64,000 nt of DNA from Embleya sp049739465. GTDB lineage: Bacteria; Actinomycetota; Actinomycetes; Streptomycetales; Streptomycetaceae. Below the pieces are notes generated by a model, which worked only from the letters and a program-made list of their open reading frames with translations, ran no database searches and was not told the origin of the DNA. Of the stretch, positions 33,478 to 42,357 are shown piece by piece. Location of the stretch: NCBI RefSeq assembly GCF_049739465.1, contig NZ_JBMHHY010000007.1, positions 186,001 to 250,000 on the forward strand, read 5' to 3'. Positions within the stretch are counted from its first letter, which is position 1. Every line of letters starts with the position of its first letter. The translations under genes were made by a program, and so were the position numbers.

Positions 33478-34491
33478 GTGTCCGGTCCCACCCTCGAGGA
33501 CGTCGCCGCCCGCGCCGGGGTCTCCCGTTCCCTCGTGTCGCTGGTCATGCGCGACTCGCCCAAGGTCAGCGCGGGCCGCCGGCAGGCCGTCCTGGCCGCC
33601 GCCCGCGAGCTGGGCTACCGGCCCAACCTCAACGCCCGCACGCTGGCCACCGGCAGCAGCAGCACACTGGGCGTGCTGATCTCGGATCTGCACAACCCCT
33701 ACTTCGCCGAGGTCGTCGACGGCGTCGAGGCCGCCGCGCGGGACCACGGCATGGACATCGTCCTGGGCACCGGCGGACGCCGCCCGGCGCACGAACGGCG
33801 CAGCCTGGAACGGCTTCTCCAGTTCCGCCCGGCCGGCCTGGTGCTGCTCGGCCCGGTGGTGGCGACCGCCGCGATCGAGGAGGCCGCCGAGCAGGTGCCC
33901 ACCGTCCTGGTGGCCAGGGGCGTGCGCGCCGCGCACGTGGACACCGTCAACGACGACGGCGCCACCGGATCGGCGCTGGCCGTGGAGCACCTGGCCGCGC
34001 TCGGCCATCGCGACATCGTGCACGTGGACGGGGGCCACGGCTCCCAGGCGGCGGTCCGTCGCCGCGGCTACGAACAGGCCATGCACCGGCTCGCGTTGCA
34101 GCGATACCTGCGCGTGGTGCCGAGCGAGTACACCGACACCGGCGGCGCCGAGGCCGCCCGCGCCCTGCTCGCCGGCGGCACCCTCCCGACGGCCATCGTC
34201 GCGGCCAACGACGTCAACGCGGTCGGCATCATCGGCGAACTGTCCGAATCCGGCGTACGGGTGCCCCGGGACGTCTCGGTGGTCGGCTACGACAACACCC
34301 ACTTGGCGGGCCTGCGGCACATCGGCCTGACCACGATCAACCAGCCCCGGGAGGAGATGGGCCGACTGGCCACGGAAACCCTCCTCCAACGCCTGCGCGG
34401 CGAACGCACCCGGGCGGCCCGCCACCTGCTGCATCCGGCCCTGGTGATCCGCACCAGCACCGGCGCCCCCAGGGCGACACCCGGGGCATAG
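33478..34491 (+). CDS. LacI-family transcriptional regulator of the iol operon
   Basis: A 337-residue LacI repressor. The HTH is TLEDVAARAGVSRSLVSLVM with the hinge helix NLNARTLATGSSSTLG; the effector domain resembles sugar-binding proteins (LGVLISDLHNPYFAEVVDGVE, PTAIVAANDVNAVGIIGEL, VSVVGYDNTHLAGL, LTTINQPREEMG). GTG at 33478 has AAAGGTGAG five bases upstream. It is divergent from the inositol operon, and the palindromes between them fit its family. It probably represses the operon and is released by an inositol intermediate; this is inferred. Confidence 0.92.
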   Translation: MSGPTLEDVAARAGVSRSLVSLVMRDSPKVSAGRRQAVLAAARELGYRPNLNARTLATGSSSTLGVLISDLHNPYFAEVVDGVEAAARDHGMDIVLGTGGRRPAHERRSLERLLQFRPAGLVLLGPVVATAAIEEAAEQVPTVLVARGVRAAHVDTVNDDGATGSALAVEHLAALGHRDIVHVDGGHGSQAAVRRRGYEQAMHRLALQRYLRVVPSEYTDTGGAEAARALLAGGTLPTAIVAANDVNAVGIIGELSESGVRVPRDVSVVGYDNTHLAGLRHIGLTTINQPREEMGRLATETLLQRLRGERTRAARHLLHPALVIRTSTGAPRATPGA

Positions 34492-34501
34492 CCGACCCGG
34501 G

Positions 34502-35104
34502 TCACCAGAGCTTGTCGATCTCCCCGGGATACAGCTCGATGTCGCAGTGCTCGAACGATGCCCGGGCCCGGATGGCATCGGCCGAGAAGAAGCTCGCCAT
34601 GGTGACCTTGTCGAAGCCGGGTCGATCGCTGCGGAAGGGCGCGGCCCGCGTGCCGCCGATCAACACCGCACCGGGGAGCACCTCCCAGCCCGCCTGCTCG
34701 TAGAACGCCCGGAGCGGGCGGTCACACGTGAACAACCCCAAGTCGAAGCCGCCGGCGAGCATCTCCTCCCGGGCCGCGGCCACCAGGCGCCGACCGTGCC
34801 CCTGCCCCCGCGCCGCCGGCCGGGTCACCACGGTGCTCAGCCCACCGACGGCGAAGTGCCCACCGGTGTGCGCGAGTTCCTTGGCCAGGATGTCCAGCGC
34901 GGCCACCACCACGCCGTCGTCGTCCACGAGCAGCATCGACAACGGCCGCAGCGCCGGGTCATGGCTCGGCCCGATCGCCGCCACACCCTCGGCAGGCTCG
35001 GGCAACGGCCATGCCTGGTCCTGGAGTTCGACCACCTGGACGCGCAACTCGGGCGGCGTCGCCGGCTCCGGGAAGCACCGGATCCGCGGTTCCACTTCGT
35101 TCAC
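34502..35104 (-). CDS. GNAT-family N-acetyltransferase
   Basis: A 200-residue GNAT protein. The acetyl-CoA motif A is VTRPAARGQGHGRRLVAAARE (about 93-113) and motif B FYEQAGWEV (about 134-142). The layout is similar to AAC(2')-type aminoglycoside acetyltransferases but no diagnostic residues were checked, so the substrate is unknown. The start is GTG at 35104 with a poor Shine-Dalgarno. It is convergent with lacI (10-bp gap) and divergent from the peptide transporter. Confidence 0.82.
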   Translation of the reverse strand: MNEVEPRIRCFPEPATPPELRVQVVELQDQAWPLPEPAEGVAAIGPSHDPALRPLSMLLVDDDGVVVAALDILAKELAHTGGHFAVGGLSTVVTRPAARGQGHGRRLVAAAREEMLAGGFDLGLFTCDRPLRAFYEQAGWEVLPGAVLIGGTRAAPFRSDRPGFDKVTMASFFSADAIRARASFEHCDIELYPGEIDKLW

Positions 35105-35114
35105 CTCAGTACCA

Positions 35115-35237
35115 TGTCACATTTCTCTAACGTTCCACCAGCCTCGATTCGATCACGGCGAGAGGTGGATCGCGCGGCAAAACCGCAGGTGGATGGTAAA
35201 GGAAAAGTAAATACAATGTCGCACCTCAAATGTGACA
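35115..35237. promoter_or_regulatory. inverted TGTCACATTT / AAATGTGACA motifs in the GNAT-opp divergent region
   Basis: TGTCACATTT (35115-35124) recurs in perfect inversion as AAATGTGACA (35228-35237). The second is also the right arm of a 7-7-7 inverted repeat, TGTCGCA (35217-35223) with TGTGACA (35231-35237). The sequence between them is unusually AT-rich for this genome. Candidate regulator sites for one or both flanking transcripts. Confidence 0.5.
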
Positions 35238-35247
35238 CTGCTATGTC

Positions 35248-35276
35248 TTGACCCGTAGGCGTGCGTTGACCAGAGT
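35248..35276 (+). promoter_or_regulatory. candidate promoter of the peptide transporter operon
   Basis: TTGACC (35248-35253) and CAGAGT (35271-35276) with a 17-bp spacer resemble an actinobacterial housekeeping promoter. It starts 11 bp after the inverted repeat at 35217-35237 and about 60 bp upstream of the first gene. Confidence 0.35.
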
Positions 35277-35338
35277 CCCCACCACCACTCGGCCACTTCA
35301 GCAACCAGATTCCGCCGCCTCCCGAGAGGCCCGCCGTC

Positions 35339-36343
35339 ATGACCACCCTCGCGCCCAACCCAGATCCGACCGATCTCGCGGACCCTCCCGCCGTCGGTCC
35401 CGCCCCTGCCGGACTCCGTCCCGCGCAACTCGCCTGGCGTCGCTTCCGCCGCGACCGGGTCGGCATCGCCGCCGGCTGCGTCGTCGCGCTCTTCTTCGTC
35501 GCCGGCCTCGGCGCCCCGCTGTTCGCCAACCTGTACGGAAAGGACCCCTACACCACCTACGGCCAGAACCAACACGGCCTGCTCAACGAGTTCGGCTTCC
35601 CCATCGCGCCCAACGGCGGCATGTCCGGCGACTACTGGCTCGGCCTGGAACCGGGCCTGGGCCGCGACGTACTCACCCAACTCCTGTACGGCATCCGCAC
35701 TTCGTTGCTGATCTCGCTCGCGGTGGTCGCGATCGTCACCGTGCTCGGCGTGGTGATCGGAGTGACCGCCGGCTACCTCGGCGGGCGTACCGATTTCCTG
35801 GTCGGTCGGTTGATCGACGTGATGTTGAGCTTCCCGGCGACGCTCTTCTTCATCGCCTTCACCCCGGTGGTCACCTCGCTGCTGACCAACCCGGGCGAAC
35901 AGATGTCGCCCCTGCTGCGGGGCACGATCATCGTCGCCGTGCTCTCCGCGTTCGGTTGGGCGAGCGTGGCCCGCCTGCTGCGCGGCCAGGTGCTCTCGCT
36001 GCGCACCCGCGAATACGTGGAGGCGGCCCGGGTGCTCGGCGCCTCGCCGATGCGCGTGGTGCTGCGCGAGCTGCTGCCCAACCTGGTCACCCCGATCCTG
36101 GTCAGCGCCTCGATGGCGGTGCCCGCGTACGTGACCACCGAGGCGGCGCTGTCCTACCTGGGCGTGGGCATGGTCGAACCCACCCCCGACTGGGGCCGGA
36201 TGTTGCTCAAGGGTGCCGAGGTCTACCGGACCGACATCACCTACATGTGCGTTCCCGGCATCACGATGCTCGTCTTCGTCGTGGCCTTCAACCTGCTCGG
36301 CGACTCGGTGCGCGACGCGCTCGATCCCAAGAGCGACCGCTGA
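35339..36343 (+). CDS. oligopeptide ABC transporter permease (DppC/OppC-like)
   Basis: A 334-residue BPD_transp_1 permease. The N-terminal OppC-N segment (LAWRRFRRDRVGIAAGCVVALFF) precedes about six membrane helices, and the EAA-type cytoplasmic loop is EYVEAARVLGASPMRVVLRELLPN, which contacts the ATPase. ATG at 35339. It is the first gene of a five-gene importer, in the unusual order permease C, binding protein, permease B, ATPase D, ATPase F. Confidence 0.92.
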   Translation: MTTLAPNPDPTDLADPPAVGPAPAGLRPAQLAWRRFRRDRVGIAAGCVVALFFVAGLGAPLFANLYGKDPYTTYGQNQHGLLNEFGFPIAPNGGMSGDYWLGLEPGLGRDVLTQLLYGIRTSLLISLAVVAIVTVLGVVIGVTAGYLGGRTDFLVGRLIDVMLSFPATLFFIAFTPVVTSLLTNPGEQMSPLLRGTIIVAVLSAFGWASVARLLRGQVLSLRTREYVEAARVLGASPMRVVLRELLPNLVTPILVSASMAVPAYVTTEAALSYLGVGMVEPTPDWGRMLLKGAEVYRTDITYMCVPGITMLVFVVAFNLLGDSVRDALDPKSDR

Positions 36344-36384
36344 GCGATCAGTTCCCGCGCTGCCCGCAACCCTCGGAAGGAACC

Positions 36385-38142
36385 ATGAACCCTCGTCCCA
36401 CCACCAGACTCGCCGCGCTCACCGCCGCGCTCGCCCTCGGCGCCGCCGCCTGTAGCAGCGGCGGAGGCGGCTCGTCCGACGACGGCAAAACCCCGAACAA
36501 GGCCCCGGAGGCCAAGGTCCGGGCCGTGAGCATCGGTACCGCCGCCGACTCGAAGGGCCCGGCCAAGCCGATCCCCGGGGCCAAGTCCGGCGGCACCGCC
36601 AAGGTGTTGGAGCGCACCGACTTCAACCACCTGGACCCGGCGCGGGTATACGTCTCGCACGAGCAGACCGTCGACCTGCTGCTCACCCGTCAGCTCACCA
36701 CCTACAAACAGGACGGCGACCAGACCGTCCTGGTCGGCGACCTGGCCACCGACACCGGATCGAGCCCCGACGGCGGCAAGACCTGGAAGTTCACCCTCAA
36801 GGACGGGCTCAAGTACGAGGACGGCTCGCCGATCACCGCACAGGACGTCAAGTACGGCGTGGAGCGCTCGTTCGCCAAGGAGATCACCGGCGGCCCGACC
36901 TGGATCCAGGAGTGGCTGACCGGCACGGCCGACATCCGCTCGGTCTACGACGGTCCGTACAACGGCCGTGAACTCGACGCGATCCGCACCCCCGACGAGC
37001 GCACCATCGAGTTCGCGCTCGCCTCGCCGCACGGCGACTTCCCGTTCGCGGTGGCGATGCAGACCTCCACCCCGGTGCCGAAGGCCAAGGACACCAAGCT
37101 GGAGTTCGACAAGCACCCGTTGTCCAGCGGCCCGTACAAGATCTCCGCCCGCGACATCGACAAGTCCATGACGCTGGTGCGCAACGAGAATTGGAACGCG
37201 GATACCGACTCGGTCCGACATGCCTACCCCAACCAGTGGAACTTCGAGTTCGGCATGCAGACCCAGCAGATCAACGAGCGGCTGATCGCGGCCAACGGCG
37301 ACGACAAGAACGCCATGACCTTCCGGGCCAACGTCGGCCGTGAGGTCGCCCAACAGGTGCTCACCACCCCGGACCTGAAGGCGCGCACCGCCGACGCGGG
37401 CACCCCGTTCACCGAATACTTCGAGATCAACAACAAGCGGCAGACCAACGTCAAGGTGCGCCAGGCGCTGATCGCGGCGTTCCCCAAGGAGCAGGTACGG
37501 CAGATCCTCGGCGGCCCGGCCTACGGCGAGTTCGCCACCACGCTGATGGGCCCGACCGTGCTCGGCTTCGAGAAGTACGACCTGGCCGGCGTGCCGCCCA
37601 CCGGTGACATCGCCAAGGCCAAGGCACTGCTCGCCGAGTCGGGCACGCCCAACCCCACGATCGTCTACGCCTACAACCAGACGCCGATGTGGGAGCAGGT
37701 GTCGGTGACCATCGTCCAGGCGCTCCAGCAGGCGGGCTTCAAGGTGGTCCCGCAGCCGGTCAACGACAAGAGCTACTACACCGAGATCGGGCACGTCGAC
37801 AACAAGTACGACCTGTACTGGTCCGGTTGGGGCGCGGACTGGCCGAGCGCCGCCACCGTGCTACCCGCCAAGTTCGACGGCCGCAAGATCGCCGACGACG
37901 GCACGGAGTACAACCTGTACAACAACCCGGCGATGAGCGCCGAGATGGACCGGATCACCGCGCTGCCGGACGTGGTCGCCGCCGGCAAGGAGTGGTCGAA
38001 CCTGGAGAAGAAGATCATGGCCGACGCGCCGGTCGTGCCATTCGTCTACCGACGCCAGTTGACCCTCTACGGCCCCGGCCTGGGCGGCCCCAGGGTCGGC
38101 TTCATCGGCTCGACCTACCCGACCGACGTCTGGGTCAAGTAG
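36385..38142 (+). CDS. oligopeptide-binding lipoprotein of ABC transporter
   Basis: A 585-residue SBP_bac_5-family protein. A lipoprotein signal ends in LGAAAC (Cys near residue 22), followed by a Gly/Ser linker. Family features are DFNHLDPARVYVSHEQT, the TWKFTLKDGLKYEDGSPITAQDVKYGVER signature (about 133-160), and a C-terminal region LYWSGWGADWPSAATV. Its ligand is probably a peptide. ATG at 36385 has GGAAGG four bases upstream. A strong hairpin follows the stop. Confidence 0.93.
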   Translation: MNPRPTTRLAALTAALALGAAACSSGGGGSSDDGKTPNKAPEAKVRAVSIGTAADSKGPAKPIPGAKSGGTAKVLERTDFNHLDPARVYVSHEQTVDLLLTRQLTTYKQDGDQTVLVGDLATDTGSSPDGGKTWKFTLKDGLKYEDGSPITAQDVKYGVERSFAKEITGGPTWIQEWLTGTADIRSVYDGPYNGRELDAIRTPDERTIEFALASPHGDFPFAVAMQTSTPVPKAKDTKLEFDKHPLSSGPYKISARDIDKSMTLVRNENWNADTDSVRHAYPNQWNFEFGMQTQQINERLIAANGDDKNAMTFRANVGREVAQQVLTTPDLKARTADAGTPFTEYFEINNKRQTNVKVRQALIAAFPKEQVRQILGGPAYGEFATTLMGPTVLGFEKYDLAGVPPTGDIAKAKALLAESGTPNPTIVYAYNQTPMWEQVSVTIVQALQQAGFKVVPQPVNDKSYYTEIGHVDNKYDLYWSGWGADWPSAATVLPAKFDGRKIADDGTEYNLYNNPAMSAEMDRITALPDVVAAGKEWSNLEKKIMADAPVVPFVYRRQLTLYGPGLGGPRVGFIGSTYPTDVWVK

Positions 38143-38157
38143 GTCCCCGTCCGACGC

Positions 38158-38189
38158 GGGCGGTCCCGGTCTTCCACCCGGGACCGCCC
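38158..38189 (+). terminator. intra-operon hairpin after the binding-protein gene
   Basis: A perfect 12-bp inverted repeat GGGCGGTCCCGG (38158-38169) / CCGGGACCGCCC (38178-38189), loop of 8 nt, starts 15 bp past the stop codon. Since the transporter genes continue downstream, it probably acts as a partial terminator or 3' stabiliser that raises binding-protein levels over the membrane parts. Confidence 0.7.
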
Positions 38190-38250
38190 GGCGCGTTCCC
38201 GATGACCCGCCAAAAAACCCGCCCTCGGTCCGAATTCCTGCGAGGACCCC

Positions 38251-39228
38251 ATGCTCGGCTTCCTGGTGCGCCGACTGCTCGGCGCGATACTGATCCTGCT
38301 CATCGTCTTCACCGTCACCTTCCTGTTGTTCTTCGCGATGCCGGACGACCCGGCCCGGTTGTCCTGCGGCAAGACCTGCACCCCCGAGACACTGGCCGCG
38401 ATCCAGACCAACATGGGTCTGGACGAGTCGATTCCGATGCAGTACTGGCACTACATCACCGGCGTCTTCGCCGGCCGCGACTTCGGCGACTCGCACTGCG
38501 CGGCGCCGTGCCTGGGCTACTCGTTCGTCAACCACGAGCCGGTGCTCGACACCCTGCTCGACCGTTTCCCGGCGACCCTGTCCCTGGCACTGGGCGCCTC
38601 GGCCTTCTTCCTCGGCGGCGGCATCGCCATCGGCATGCTGGCCGCGCTGCGCCGCGGTACCTGGCTGGACAAGTCCACGATGGCGTTCTCGCTGATCGGG
38701 GCTTCGGTGACGATCCAGTTCCTCGGGGTGATCGCCCGCTACGTGTTCGTCGACGAGTTGCGCTGGTTGGACAAACCCGAGTACATCCCGTTCACCGACG
38801 ATCCGGGCAGGTGGTTCGCCGGACTGCTGTTGCCCTGGCTGACGTTGGCCTTCGTGCAGGCCGCGGTGTATGCCCGGCTGACCCGGGCGTCGATGATCGA
38901 CGCGCTCGGCGAGGACCACGTACGGACCGTGCGGGCCAAGGGTTTGACGTTTCGTCAGGTGCATTTCAAGCACGCCTGGCGTGGTGCGATCACCCCGGTG
39001 GTCACCGTCTACGGCATCGAGCTGGGCGTGTTGCTCGGCGGCGCCGTGGTCACCGAGACCACGTTCAACGTGCAGGGCATCGGCAAGCTGGCGGTCAACG
39101 CGGTGGCCAACTCCGATCTGCCGATGATCACCGGCGTGGTACTGATCGCGGCCACCGCGATGGTGCTCGCCAACGTCGTGGTGGATGCCGTGTACGCCCT
39201 CATCGACCCCCGGGTGCGTGTCTCGTGA
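38251..39228 (+). CDS. oligopeptide ABC transporter permease (DppB/OppB-like)
   Basis: A 325-residue permease with the OppB N-terminus (FLVRRLLGAILILLIVFTVTFLLFF), a Cys-containing periplasmic loop (LSCGKTCTPETLAA, SHCAAPCLG) that could form disulphides, and the EAA loop RTVRAKGLTFRQVHFKHAWRGAITP. The two Cys pairs in the extracytoplasmic loop are notable. The stop overlaps the DppD start (GTGA). Confidence 0.92.
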   Translation: MLGFLVRRLLGAILILLIVFTVTFLLFFAMPDDPARLSCGKTCTPETLAAIQTNMGLDESIPMQYWHYITGVFAGRDFGDSHCAAPCLGYSFVNHEPVLDTLLDRFPATLSLALGASAFFLGGGIAIGMLAALRRGTWLDKSTMAFSLIGASVTIQFLGVIARYVFVDELRWLDKPEYIPFTDDPGRWFAGLLLPWLTLAFVQAAVYARLTRASMIDALGEDHVRTVRAKGLTFRQVHFKHAWRGAITPVVTVYGIELGVLLGGAVVTETTFNVQGIGKLAVNAVANSDLPMITGVVLIAATAMVLANVVVDAVYALIDPRVRVS

Positions 39229-40259
39229 GCCCCTTCCTCGAAGTCCGCGACCTCAAGGTGCGGTTCGCCACCGAGGGCGGCGTGGTCAAGGCCGTCGACG
39301 GCGTGTCCTTCACGCTGGAGCGCGGGAAGACGCTGGGCATCGTCGGCGAGTCCGGCTCCGGCAAGAGCGTCACCAACCTGACCCTGCTCGGCCTGCACAA
39401 CCCGGCCCGCACCACGGTGACCGGCAGCGCGCTCCTGGACGGGACCGAACTGATCGGCGCGCCCGAGCGCACGCTGCGCGACCTGCGCGGGCGCCGGATC
39501 TCGATGGTGTTCCAGGACCCGTTGACCGCGCTGTCCCCCTACTACCCGGTGGGCGCGCAGATCGCCGAGACCTACCGCCGGCACACCCGCGCCGGGCGCA
39601 AGGAGGCCGCCGTGCGAGCCGTCGAGATGCTGGACCGGGTCGGCATCCCGCAGCCCGACCGGCGCGCCCGCGAGCATCCGCACCTGTTCTCCGGCGGCAT
39701 GCGGCAGCGCGCGATGATCGCGATGGCGCTGGTCTGCGAGCCCGACCTGCTGATCGCGGACGAGCCGACCACCGCGCTCGACGTCACCGTGCAGGCCCAG
39801 ATCCTGGAGTTGCTCGCCGAGTTGCAGGCCCAACTGGGCACCGCGATCATCCTGGTCACCCACGACCTGGGGGTGGTCGCCGATGTCACCGACGACGTGC
39901 TGGTGATGTACGCGGGGCGCGCGGTGGAGCGGGGCAGTGCGGACGAGGTGCTCGGCGCGCCCAGGCATCCGTACACCCGGGGCCTGCTCGCCTCGGTGCC
40001 GAGGCTGTCCGACGACGTGGACGTACCGCTGCAACCGGTGCCCGGCTCCCCGCCGAGCCTGCTCGCGCCGCCGCCGGGTTGTGCGTTCCACCCGCGCTGC
40101 GCGCAGGTGATCGAGGGGTCCGAGTCGCCGTGCCGCACGCTGCTCCCGGTGCTCACCCCGGCAACGACGGCCCAGGGGCACGCCGCCGCCTGCCATCTGC
40201 AGTCGGCCGACTCGACGGTGTGGCCGATCGATCAGGAAGAGCAAGGAGCCACCGCATGA
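39225..40259 (+). CDS. oligopeptide ABC transporter ATPase (DppD/OppD-like)
   Basis: A 344-residue ATPase: Walker A GESGSGKS, Q-loop MVFQDPLTALSPYY, signature FSGGMRQRAMIAMAL, Walker B LLIADEPTTALD and switch His in LVTHDLG. The C-terminal oligopeptide-type region carries the Cys cluster CAFHPRC...C...C expected of OppD-type proteins. Start is GTG at 39225, overlapping the upstream stop; the stop overlaps the next ATG by 4 nt. Confidence 0.93.
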   Translation: MSPFLEVRDLKVRFATEGGVVKAVDGVSFTLERGKTLGIVGESGSGKSVTNLTLLGLHNPARTTVTGSALLDGTELIGAPERTLRDLRGRRISMVFQDPLTALSPYYPVGAQIAETYRRHTRAGRKEAAVRAVEMLDRVGIPQPDRRAREHPHLFSGGMRQRAMIAMALVCEPDLLIADEPTTALDVTVQAQILELLAELQAQLGTAIILVTHDLGVVADVTDDVLVMYAGRAVERGSADEVLGAPRHPYTRGLLASVPRLSDDVDVPLQPVPGSPPSLLAPPPGCAFHPRCAQVIEGSESPCRTLLPVLTPATTAQGHAAACHLQSADSTVWPIDQEEQGATA

Positions 40260-41296
40260 GCACAACCGAGGCGCCCCTGCTCGAAGTCGAGGGGCTGACC
40301 AAGCACTTCCCGGCGAACGGGACCCTGTTCGGCCGCCGGGGCGGCGCCGTGCGCGCGGTCGACGGGATCGACCTGACCGTCGGCGCCGGGCAGAGCATCG
40401 GCCTGGTCGGCGAGTCGGGGTGCGGCAAGTCGACCACCGGACGGCTGATCACCCGGCTCCTGGAGCCGACCGAGGGCACCATCCGCTATCAGGGCCAGGA
40501 CATCGCGCACACCTCGCGGCGCGGCCTGGCGCCGATCCGCGCGCAGATCCAGATGGTGTTCCAGGATCCGTACTCCTCGCTCAACCCCCGCCACACCATC
40601 GGCCGCATCCTCACCGCGCCCCTGGAGATCAACCGGATCGACCCGCCGGGCGGGCGGCGCCGCCGGGTCGAGGAACTCCTCGCCACCGTCGGGCTCAACC
40701 CCGAACACCGCAACCGTTTCCCGCACGAGTTCTCCGGCGGGCAGCGGCAACGGATCGGTATCGCCCGGGCCTTGGCCGCCGAACCCAAGTTGATCGTCGC
40801 CGACGAGCCGGTGTCCGCGTTGGACGTGTCCATCCAGGCACAGGTGATCAACCTGCTCGGCGAGTTGCGCAACGAGCTGGGCATCGCCTTCGTGTTCATC
40901 GCGCACGACCTCGCGGTGGTCCGGCACTTCTGCGAGCGGGTCGCGGTGATGTACCTCGGGCGCGTGGTGGAGATCGCCGATCGCGCGTCCCTGTACGGCG
41001 ACGCGCACCACCCGTACACGCATGCCCTGCTCTCCGCGGTGCCCGGCAGCACGATGCCCGACGGCAGCAAACGCGAACGCATCCTGCTCACCGGCGATGT
41101 CCCCAGCCCGATCGACCCGCCCTCGGGTTGCCACTTCCGCACCCGCTGCCATAAGGCGAAGGACGTCTGCGCGACCAAGGCACCGCCGCTCACCGCCCTC
41201 GACGGCCGCCCCGACCACCGGGTGGCCTGCCACTTCCCCGCCCCCGCCGAGGTGCTGCTGCCGACGCCCGCCCGACGGTTGGCGAAGACGCCGTGA
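40256..41296 (+). CDS. oligopeptide ABC transporter ATPase (DppF/OppF-like)
   Basis: A 346-residue ATPase partner of the preceding gene: Walker A GESGCGKS, Q-loop MVFQDPYSSLNPR, signature FSGGQRQRIGIARAL, Walker B LIVADEPVSALD and FIAHDLAVVRHF. The C-terminal Cys region is CHFRTRC...C...C. ATG at 40256. It ends the importer operon, about 100 bp before the next gene. Confidence 0.93.
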   Translation: MSTTEAPLLEVEGLTKHFPANGTLFGRRGGAVRAVDGIDLTVGAGQSIGLVGESGCGKSTTGRLITRLLEPTEGTIRYQGQDIAHTSRRGLAPIRAQIQMVFQDPYSSLNPRHTIGRILTAPLEINRIDPPGGRRRRVEELLATVGLNPEHRNRFPHEFSGGQRQRIGIARALAAEPKLIVADEPVSALDVSIQAQVINLLGELRNELGIAFVFIAHDLAVVRHFCERVAVMYLGRVVEIADRASLYGDAHHPYTHALLSAVPGSTMPDGSKRERILLTGDVPSPIDPPSGCHFRTRCHKAKDVCATKAPPLTALDGRPDHRVACHFPAPAEVLLPTPARRLAKTP

Positions 41297-41393
41297 CGGG
41301 TCTTGCTGCCGGCACCGACGGCCTGACGCCGCACCAGGGCGGGCCCGGTGCCAGGATGAGGCCCGACTGATCACACCGAGGTGCGGAGGAACA

Positions 41394-42311
41394 GTGGCGA
41401 TACACCCTCCCTGGGAGTTGGCACTCGACACGGTGCGGGAGCGGCCGGTCCGGCGCGCCCGGCTGCTGCTCGTCGTGGGGCACGCACGCGGGCGAAGCAC
41501 GGTGGTGTTGGACGCGGACAGCGGGGAGTTCGTCGGCATCCCGGGCGCGCCCGCGGGCGCGGCCACCGAGACGTTGTCCCTCTCGCCGGACGGCACACAG
41601 GTGGTGTTCCGGACGAAGGCGCGCTTCCGGTCGACCCGGAAACTGGTCGTCCACACCTTGGCCACCGGTGCGCAACGCAGCTTCGACGCGCAGGCGGACG
41701 GTACGCACGAGTCGGCCGCACTGTCCCCGGACGGCTATTCGCTGGCCACGATCGGGGACCTGGGCGACGACACGTTCGTGGACGTGACCGACCTTCGCAC
41801 CGGCACCCGGCGGCGGTTGTGGTCGGGCGCGGGCATGGCGTCGATGGACGGCGCGCTCGGCTGGTCCTTCGACGGACGGTTGCTGGCCGGCTCGTACACC
41901 ACGCTCGACGGGGACGGCGCGAGCATCGTGCTCGATGCCCGGGACGGCCGGGTGGTGCGCCGTTACGAGGCGATGTCGATCCTGCCCGGCCCCAACGGTG
42001 CCTGGCTCGGCGAGCACGAACTGGTGCTGACGCCGGACGAGTTCGAGGAGGAGATCGCGCCGATCCTGGTCGCCGACGTGGCCGAGGGCGACTGCCGCCG
42101 GCACGAGGGGCGACGGGCCTGGCACGGCCTGTGGGCCGCGATCGACGGCCGACTCGTGCACGTCGAGGGCGGCGAGCCGGCCGTCGACGGGGTCCGGATG
42201 TACACCACCGACCTCGACGGCACCGACCCGCGCCCGTTCCTGACCATCGCTCCGGGCGCCGGATTCACGCTGTTCGACCACGCGCCGCGCTCGGGGAGTT
42301 GGTCGTACTGA
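41394..42311 (+). CDS. beta-propeller-like protein of unknown function
   Basis: A 305-residue cytosolic protein. WD40-like/TolB-like repeats are visible: TLSLSPDGTQVVFRTKA, ESAALSPDGYSLATIGD and ALGWSFDGRLLAGSYTT, each at about 60-residue intervals. No signal peptide, membrane segment or catalytic motif. GTG at 41394 is chosen because GCGGAGG lies four bases upstream; earlier starts would run inside the ATPase gene. Possible protein-protein scaffold; no function assigned. Confidence 0.75.
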   Translation: MAIHPPWELALDTVRERPVRRARLLLVVGHARGRSTVVLDADSGEFVGIPGAPAGAATETLSLSPDGTQVVFRTKARFRSTRKLVVHTLATGAQRSFDAQADGTHESAALSPDGYSLATIGDLGDDTFVDVTDLRTGTRRRLWSGAGMASMDGALGWSFDGRLLAGSYTTLDGDGASIVLDARDGRVVRRYEAMSILPGPNGAWLGEHELVLTPDEFEEEIAPILVADVAEGDCRRHEGRRAWHGLWAAIDGRLVHVEGGEPAVDGVRMYTTDLDGTDPRPFLTIAPGAGFTLFDHAPRSGSWSY

Positions 42312-42357
42312 CCCGGGGCGGCGGCCGACCCGTTCGACCGCCGCCTTCGAGCACCGA

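Noticed and set aside
34502..35104. Aminoglycoside 2'-N-acetyltransferase resistance gene
   Set aside because: The GNAT motifs are generic and diagnostic residues could not be confirmed; left as GNAT of unknown substrate.
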